Positions 59,213 through 64,000 of a DNA stretch of 64,000 nt are shown here, one piece after another. The stretch's first letter is position 1. Every line of letters begins with the position of its first letter. The notes beneath the pieces are model-generated. The model had not been told where the DNA came from and searched no databases. It saw only the letters and a program-made list of their open reading frames with translations. The stretch comes from Qipengyuania intermedia (lineage in GTDB: Bacteria; Pseudomonadota; Alphaproteobacteria; Sphingomonadales; Sphingomonadaceae): assembly GCF_019711615.1 (NCBI RefSeq), contig NZ_JAIGNS010000001.1:372001-436000 (forward strand), written 5' to 3'. The position numbers and the translations under genes are program-made.

Positions 59213-59320
59213 GTATTTTCCTTATGAACCCGCGGGCCGCCATATTGCGGAGCGGGGCCTACTTGTGCCGGGTATACCGTCCCGGTCCGGTGCGAGGCGT
59301 CATGTACTGCCTCATTGAAG

Positions 59321-59344
59321 CTCCTGTGCCGGATTGCGCAGGAG
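59321..59344 (-). promoter_or_regulatory. Leader hairpin of pnp
   Basis: CTCCTGTGC and GCGCAGGAG form a 9-base stem with one G-U pair and a 6-base loop, about 110 bases ahead of pnp. In E. coli a leader hairpin cut by RNase III starts PNPase autoregulation; this is the likely counterpart. Confidence 0.6.
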
Positions 59345-59358
59345 GCCAAATGCGAAGA

Positions 59359-59383
59359 AGGGCGACCCTTGCCGAGCCGCCCT
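59359..59383 (-). terminator. Attenuator-like hairpin after rpsO
   Basis: In transcript direction AGGGCGGC pairs with GTCGCCCT (one G-U) around a 9-base loop, followed by TCTTC and later TTT. It starts about 12 bases after the rpsO stop. The weak U tract suggests partial termination between rpsO and pnp. Confidence 0.6.
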
Positions 59384-59394
59384 CCTCGAAACTC

Positions 59395-59664
59395 TTACTT
59401 ACGAAGACCCAGCTTCGCGATCAGGGCGTTGTAACGCTCCACATCCTTCTTCTTGAGATAGGCGAGGAGGTTACGGCGCTTGTTGACCATCATCAGAAGG
59501 CCGCGACGCGAGTGGTTGTCCTTGTGGTTGGCCTTGAAGTGATCCGTCAGGTTGCGGATACGTTCGGTCAGGATCGCGACCTGTACTTCGGGCGAACCGG
59601 TGTCGCCGTCTGCCTGCGCGTTGTCCTTGATGATCTCTTGCTTCTTCTCGGCGGTAATCGTCAT
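59395..59664 (-). CDS. rpsO: 30S ribosomal protein S15
   Basis: An 89-residue protein (ATG at 59664; an ATG at 59670 would add two residues) with the standard S15 signature [52 protein letters not shown]. Part of the rbfA/truB/rpsO/pnp neighbourhood. Confidence 0.98.
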   Translation of the reverse strand: MTITAEKKQEIIKDNAQADGDTGSPEVQVAILTERIRNLTDHFKANHKDNHSRRGLLMMVNKRRNLLAYLKKKDVERYNALIAKLGLRK

Positions 59665-59671
59665 ATTCATT

Positions 59672-60670
59672 CTACTCCGCGACATCCGGTAGGTTGAAGC
59701 CCCGGACGACCTTGGCCGTCCCTCCGATGAGTTCCACCAGCGCAACGGGAGTAGCCTCCAGCTTCGCGAAATAGAGCCCGTCGGTGTGGGGCAGGTCCGA
59801 CAATACCCGGCCCTGGCGGACCGCCTGCGCGCTGTCGGGATCGAGGGATAGAGCCGGGATGTCGTCCAGCCCCGCCTCTAGCGGCAGGAGTAGGTGTTCA
59901 AGAGGCGCGCCCTTAGCGATTTCCTCCAGCTTGTCCAGCGAAATCGCCTGATCTTCATGAAAGGGACCGGCCTTGACGCGCCTGAGGTAGGTGACGTGAC
60001 CGACACTTCCAAGCGCACGCGCGATGTCCCGTGCAAGAGAGCGGATGTATGTCCCTTTGGAGACATGCGCTGTCAGCGTAACGGCGTCTGCAAGTTCCAG
60101 CGGTGCGGCCACATCGTAAGGGTCGGGACGCCCCGCGCTGGTCTGGAAAGCGGACTTCAGCTCCGGATCCTCGCGCTTCCCCGCCATGGTCAGGCTGTGG
60201 ATCGTGACGCGGCGCGTCTTCATGTCCACTTTCTCCCCGGCGCGGGCGAGGTCGTAGGCGCGCTTTCCGTCGATCTTGAGGGCAGAATACTTGGGCGGAA
60301 TCTGCTCGATCTCTCCGGTGAAGTGTTCCAGCACTGCAGCGATTGCCGCCATGGGCGGGCGGCGGTCGCTACGCTGGATCACCTCGCCTTCGGTGTCGAG
60401 CGTGTCGGTCTCCTCGCCGAACTGGATGGTGAATTCGTAAATCTTGCTGGCATCGAGCATCCGTCCGGCAAGCTTGGTCGCCTCGCCTAGCGCGATCGGC
60501 AGCACGCCTTCCGCCAGCGGATCGAGCGTGCCGCCGTGGCCGACCTTGGTCTTGGCATGGCCGCCTTGGCGCAGCACGCGCTTGACCATGCCGACGGCCT
60601 GCGTCGAACCAAGGCCGCGCGGCTTGTCGAGCACGATCCAGCCGTGCGGGGCGGGTTTATGCCTCTCCAT
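59672..60670 (-). CDS. truB: tRNA pseudouridine(55) synthase TruB
   Basis: Makes pseudouridine 55 in all elongator tRNAs. The 332-residue protein has [16 protein letters not shown], the catalytic Asp in [16 protein letters not shown], and the PUA-like C-terminus. ATG at 60670 shares one base with the upstream protease stop, and the stop is 7 bases before the S15 start. Confidence 0.97.
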   Translation of the reverse strand: MERHKPAPHGWIVLDKPRGLGSTQAVGMVKRVLRQGGHAKTKVGHGGTLDPLAEGVLPIALGEATKLAGRMLDASKIYEFTIQFGEETDTLDTEGEVIQRSDRRPPMAAIAAVLEHFTGEIEQIPPKYSALKIDGKRAYDLARAGEKVDMKTRRVTIHSLTMAGKREDPELKSAFQTSAGRPDPYDVAAPLELADAVTLTAHVSKGTYIRSLARDIARALGSVGHVTYLRRVKAGPFHEDQAISLDKLEEIAKGAPLEHLLLPLEAGLDDIPALSLDPDSAQAVRQGRVLSDLPHTDGLYFAKLEATPVALVELIGGTAKVVRGFNLPDVAE

Positions 60671-61359
60671 CAGGCGAGGAAGTTCGCGATGCCGTCGGCG
60701 ACAGAATAGAACAGGTTGCTCATCCACTCGACCGGCGGGAAAATCGTTTTCTCCACCCACCGGGCTTCGGGGAACGCCCATGTGGCCACGATCAGCACCA
60801 CCAGCAACAGCATGCCCAGGGCCTGCAGTTGCTGCCACTGCCGCGCCCAGCGCCGCGGCAACAGTCCGCCGACGATGTGGGACCCGTCGAATGGCGGGAT
60901 CGGCAGCAGGTTGAAGAAGGCGAGGAAGGCGTTGATGAGGATGAAGGCGCCGAAGGCCGTCTTCACGATCTCGGGCAGCTCGGTCCCCCAGTTGACGGCA
61001 AGGCCACCCGCAATACCCACGACGATCGCGCCCGCGAGGGCGAGCAGGATATTCGTTCCCGGCCCTGCGGCCGCGACAGCCATCATGCCATAGCGTGGAT
61101 TGTGCAGACGCCGCTGGTTGACCGGAACCGGCTTGGCCCAGCCGAATATGGGACCCCCGAACAAGGCGAGCGCACCGGGCACAAGCAGCGTGCCGACCGG
61201 ATCGACGTGCCTGATGGGGTTCAGCGTCAGCCGCCCGAGGTCGCGCGCGGTCGTGTCACCCAGCTTGAGTGCGACCCAGCCATGCGCCACTTCGTGGAAG
61301 ACGATCGCGATGATCAGGCACGGGATCAGGATCGCCGCGAGAGTGAGTGTTTCCGTCAT
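60670..61359 (-). CDS. M50 site-2-type membrane protease
   Basis: A 229-residue integral membrane protein with the zinc motif HEVAH at residues 22-26 in the first segment, RDLGRLTLNPIRHVDPVGT, and the second metal site NLLPIPPFDGSHI. Belongs to the small rhomboid-like S2P group without PDZ domain. Substrate unknown. ATG at 61359 is used. The stop overlaps truB by one base. Confidence 0.92.
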   Translation of the reverse strand: MTETLTLAAILIPCLIIAIVFHEVAHGWVALKLGDTTARDLGRLTLNPIRHVDPVGTLLVPGALALFGGPIFGWAKPVPVNQRRLHNPRYGMMAVAAAGPGTNILLALAGAIVVGIAGGLAVNWGTELPEIVKTAFGAFILINAFLAFFNLLPIPPFDGSHIVGGLLPRRWARQWQQLQALGMLLLVVLIVATWAFPEARWVEKTIFPPVEWMSNLFYSVADGIANFLA

Positions 61360-61396
61360 CGTCCCAAGATAGGATGCCGAGTGCGCCTGCGCACCC

Positions 61397-61975
61397 CTAT
61401 TGGCCCAACGCCTGCGAAAAATGCTTGCGGCACATGGCCACATACCGATCATTGCCCCCAATCTCGGTCTGTGCGCCTTCGCGCACTGCCTTGCCGTTTT
61501 CATCGACCCGCAAGTTCATCGTCGCCTTGCGCCCGCAATCGCAGACCGCCTTCATCTCGACCAGCTTATCCGCAATGCCAAGCAATGTGGCAGAGCCGGG
61601 AAACAGCTCGCCCTGGAAGTCGGTGCGTAGGCCATAACAAAGGACCGGTATTCCGGCTTCGTCCGCCAGCTTCGCCAATTGCCAGACCTGGTCGGGGGTG
61701 AGGAATTGGGCCTCGTCCACCAGCACGCAGGCGAGCGGGGTTTCGGCATGTTCGGCCAGGACGTGCGCCGCGATGTCGGTTTGCTGCTCGAAGCGGTTGG
61801 CATCGCTGGCGAGGCCGATACGACTGGAGATCGCTCCGAAACCGGGCCGGTCGTCCAGCGCGGCGGTCCATAGCGATACCTTCATCCCGCGTTCGCCGTA
61901 ATTGAAGGCGGTCTGGAGCAAGGTCGAGCTCTTCCCCGCATTCATACTGGCAAAATAGAAATACAGCTTGGCCAT
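61397..61975 (-). CDS. tdk: Thymidine kinase
   Basis: Salvage kinase of 192 residues, the type II (TK1-like) form. Walker [10 protein letters not shown] near residue 10, the [10 protein letters not shown] region, a CDC/CRKHF zinc pair, and the C-terminal lasso region. Downstream of it is the M50 protease. Confidence 0.96.
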   Translation of the reverse strand: MAKLYFYFASMNAGKSSTLLQTAFNYGERGMKVSLWTAALDDRPGFGAISSRIGLASDANRFEQQTDIAAHVLAEHAETPLACVLVDEAQFLTPDQVWQLAKLADEAGIPVLCYGLRTDFQGELFPGSATLLGIADKLVEMKAVCDCGRKATMNLRVDENGKAVREGAQTEIGGNDRYVAMCRKHFSQALGQ

Positions 61976-62078
61976 GGCCTGCCCTAGCGCGCCCGGCCAC
62001 AGCTGTTAAGGAGACCGTCAGACAGGATTGGGGATGACACCCCGACCGCAACGAAAAGATTAGCGACAGGGATTTTCG

Positions 62079-63710
62079 ATGGCAGAGGCGAACACGGCAC
62101 CCGATACGCAGACAGGGATCCTGGGATGGGTGGAGCGGACTGGAAACAAGCTGCCCGATCCGGTATTCATTTTCTTCTACCTGATCATTGCGCTGGTTAT
62201 CGTATCCGTGATCGCCGCGGTGTCCGGCCTGTCGGCCCTGCACCCCACGGCAGTGGATGAAAATACCGGCGGCGCGCAGGTCATCGAGGCGGTGAGCCTG
62301 TTGTCGCCGGAGAACATCCAGCGGCTCTGGGTGGAAATGCCCGCGACATTCACGCACTTCCATCCGCTCGGTTATGTCCTTGTCGTCATGCTTGGTGCGG
62401 GCGTTGCCGAACGCTCCGGCTTCTTCGCTGCGGGCATGTCGAAAGCGGTGAAGAGCGCTCCCAAGTCCCTGCTGACCCCGGTGGTGGCTCTGGTCGCAAT
62501 GATCGGCAACCACGCCGCCGACGCGGGCTATGTCGTCCTGATCCCGCTCGCCGGCATCCTGTTTGCGGCCGCCGGACGCCATCCGCTTGCCGGTATCGCT
62601 GCGGCCTTTGCCGGGGTTTCGGGAGGTTTCTCCGCCAATGTCTCACCGGGCCAGCTCGATGCACTGCTCTTCGGCATCACCGAAGAAGCGGTCAGCGCAA
62701 GCGCGCTCGATCCGGCTTGGACCGCAAACATCGCCGGTAACTGGTACTTCATCGTGGCGATGACCGTGCTTTACCTGCCGATCATCTGGTACGTGACCGA
62801 CAAGGTCATCGAACCGCGCCTCGGCGCTTGGGCCAGGGGCGCCGTCGCGGGCGCAGGTGACGATGCGCCCGTCGAGGTCGATGAGGAAAAGGCCAGCAAG
62901 GGTCTACGCGCAGCAGGTCTTGCAGCGCTCTTCGTGGTCGGACTGTGGACGCTGATGGTCTTCGCGCCCGGCACCCCTCTGGTCGACGAAGCCGCTTGCG
63001 AGGGCATTCCGGCAGCAGATTGTTCGATCCACACCGAACTGCGGCCTCTTTACCAGTCCCTAGTGGCAGGTTTCTTCCTGCTCTTCCTGCTGACCGGCTG
63101 GGCCTATGGCCGCGCGGCGGGCACGATTAACGACCATCGCGATCTTGTGAACATGATGGCCGAGAGCATGAAGGACATGGGCTACTACCTCGTCCTCGCT
63201 TTCGCTGCCGCGCACTTTGTGGCGATGTTCGGCTGGTCGAACCTTGGCCTCATTACCGCCGTACACGGTGCTGCGGGGATCGAGAGCACGGGCCTGCCCC
63301 TGCCGCTCGTCCTTGGCCTGATGGTGATCTTCGCGGGCCTGCTGAACCTATTCGTGGGCTCGGCCAGCGCGAAATGGGCGCTGCTCGCCCCGATCCTCGT
63401 GCCGATGCTCATGCTGCTCGGCATCAGCCCCGAAGGCGCGACGGCGGCCTACCGCGTGGGCGACAGCGCGACGAACATCATCACCCCGCTGATGGTCTAT
63501 TTCCCGCTGATCCTGGTTTTCGCCCAGCGCTGGGTGAAGGATTTCGGCCTCGGCAGCCTGACCGCGATGATGCTGCCCTATTCTTTATGGCTGCTGATCT
63601 CGGGCGTCCTGCTGATCGTGGGCTGGTTCTATCTCGGCATCCCGCTCGGGCCCGATGCACCGGTCGGCTATACCCTACCCTCGGCGGCAGCTCCGGCAAT
63701 CATGCAGTAA
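62079..63710 (+). CDS. AbgT-family transporter
   Basis: A 543-residue membrane protein with about 12-13 segments. Landmarks are ERTGNKLPDPVFIFFYL near residue 18, MIGNHAADAGYVVLIPLAG, GFSANVSPGQLDALLFG and GDSATNIITPLMVYFPLI. AbgT proteins take up p-aminobenzoyl-glutamate or export sulfonamides. It is the only forward gene between rbfA and tdk. Possible regulation is not visible. Confidence 0.92.
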   Translation: MAEANTAPDTQTGILGWVERTGNKLPDPVFIFFYLIIALVIVSVIAAVSGLSALHPTAVDENTGGAQVIEAVSLLSPENIQRLWVEMPATFTHFHPLGYVLVVMLGAGVAERSGFFAAGMSKAVKSAPKSLLTPVVALVAMIGNHAADAGYVVLIPLAGILFAAAGRHPLAGIAAAFAGVSGGFSANVSPGQLDALLFGITEEAVSASALDPAWTANIAGNWYFIVAMTVLYLPIIWYVTDKVIEPRLGAWARGAVAGAGDDAPVEVDEEKASKGLRAAGLAALFVVGLWTLMVFAPGTPLVDEAACEGIPAADCSIHTELRPLYQSLVAGFFLLFLLTGWAYGRAAGTINDHRDLVNMMAESMKDMGYYLVLAFAAAHFVAMFGWSNLGLITAVHGAAGIESTGLPLPLVLGLMVIFAGLLNLFVGSASAKWALLAPILVPMLMLLGISPEGATAAYRVGDSATNIITPLMVYFPLILVFAQRWVKDFGLGSLTAMMLPYSLWLLISGVLLIVGWFYLGIPLGPDAPVGYTLPSAAAPAIMQ

Positions 63711-63713
63711 GGC

Positions 63714-64000
63714 TTATTCTTCTTCCCCAAGGTCGCGCGCGACCTTGGGGTCGGAGAGGAGCTGCTCGATCCGGTCCGCCTCGTCGAAACTTTCGTCGGG
63801 CTGGAAAGATAGCTTCGGCGCGAACTTGAGTCCGAGGCGCTGTGCCACTTCCTTCTGGAAGAAGGCCGTGTTGGTCCGCAGTGCCTTCAGAACCTCCGCC
63901 TCGTCCTTACCGAGCAAGGGCTTCACATAAGCCTTGGCGTTTCTGAGGTCGGGCGTCATCCGCACTTCGGTCACAGCGATGTTGTGCGCGCGCAGCACAT
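63714..64000 (-). CDS. rbfA: Ribosome-binding factor A, N-terminus outside the window
   Basis: 30S maturation factor. The reverse strand enters the window in the coding region and ends at 63714. RbfA features are the [19 protein letters not shown]-like beta strand segment, an [20 protein letters not shown] segment and [14 protein letters not shown] near the end. About 95 residues are visible. Its last codons overlap a perfect 26-base palindrome. Confidence 0.93.
   Translation of the reverse strand, partial: VLRAHNIAVTEVRMTPDLRNAKAYVKPLLGKDEAEVLKALRTNTAFFQKEVAQRLGLKFAPKLSFQPDESFDEADRIEQLLSDPKVARDLGEEE
63725..63750. repeat. Perfect 26-base palindrome at the end of rbfA
   Basis: CCCCAAGGTCGCG is followed immediately by its exact inverse complement, with no spacer, 15 bases after the abgT stop. 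It codes for a DPKVARDLG segment of RbfA. In RNA it can fold into a stable hairpin on either strand, but neither side has a T run. Confidence 0.75.

Noticed and set aside
56951-59227. A 758-codon open frame opposite pnp
   Set aside because: It mirrors the real PNPase gene in a GC-rich sequence, has no recognisable domain, and low-complexity His/Asp/Arg content typical of antisense shadow frames.

Overview
The window is GC-rich, densely packed bacterial chromosome and is ordinary core genome throughout. The gene set points to an alphaproteobacterium, most likely Sphingomonadales and perhaps an Erythrobacter/Qipengyuania-type genus. The evidence is a ChvI-ChvG-HprK-RapZ-EIIA(Man)-HPr cluster beside pckA, a gcrA cell-cycle regulator, the cobA-DUF2849-cysI-DUF934-cysH sulfur operon, and a serC-serA-hisZ-purA run. 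I see no prophage, insertion sequence, integron, CRISPR array or plasmid function. No stretch above 300 bases lacks a gene. The family-level taxonomy is inference.

Layout. 1-6.4 kb: pckA (partial, reverse), then the overlapping run chvI-chvG-hprK-rapZ-EIIA-ptsH-TrmH methyltransferase. 6.4-9.7 kb: an amidohydrolase lipoprotein converging on rmuC, whose middle is unusually AT-rich for this genome. 9.7-13.1 kb: def, a zinc-ribbon protein and recR (reverse); fmt-truA (forward). 13.1-17.2 kb: a medium-chain dehydrogenase, L-asparaginase, two tandem Crp/Fnr paralogues and tRNA-Val. 17.2-21.5 kb: a TlpA-like thioredoxin, argH, a small lipoprotein, lysA and precorrin-2 dehydrogenase. 21.5-25.8 kb: a MarR-type regulator with a receiver-like N-terminus, an L,D-transpeptidase, a membrane protein, purA and an aldo/keto reductase. 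25.8-32.8 kb: trhO-gst, then hisZ, serA, serC and a GT4 glycosyltransferase. 32.8-41.1 kb: a membrane protein, a repeat-bearing PadR regulator, rarA-DUF429, tRNA-Thr, obgE, proB with an epimerase, and small exported proteins. 41.1-48.2 kb: a sulfur block on the reverse strand (cysH, DUF934, cysI, DUF2849, cobA, then sseA-metC-mscS). 48.2-56.8 kb: a Pro/Thr-rich membrane protein, queF, DUF1499, a flavoprotein, an ABC-2 permease, gcrA, a 7TM diguanylate cyclase and two methyltransferases. 56.9-64 kb: pnp, rpsO, truB, an M50 protease and tdk, an inverted abgT, and rbfA (partial).

How the parts fit. The first cluster is a regulatory phosphotransfer module with no sugar permease in view. It is tied to an envelope/acid-type two-component system and to gluconeogenic pckA. 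The sulfur block covers PAPS reduction, sulfite reduction and siroheme synthesis, plus cysteine and mercaptopyruvate sulfur handling. The last region is the standard translation and RNA-decay neighbourhood.

No clearly new multi-gene system was found. The best leads are local. They are: the AT-rich core of rmuC; a hexapeptide repeat in a PadR regulator with a palindrome between it and rarA; paired TTTCGCGAAA palindromes upstream of a diguanylate cyclase; a perfect 26-bp palindrome at the rbfA 3' end; and a mechanosensitive channel packed into a sulfur-enzyme operon. All readings are by eye; no database search or alignment was run.
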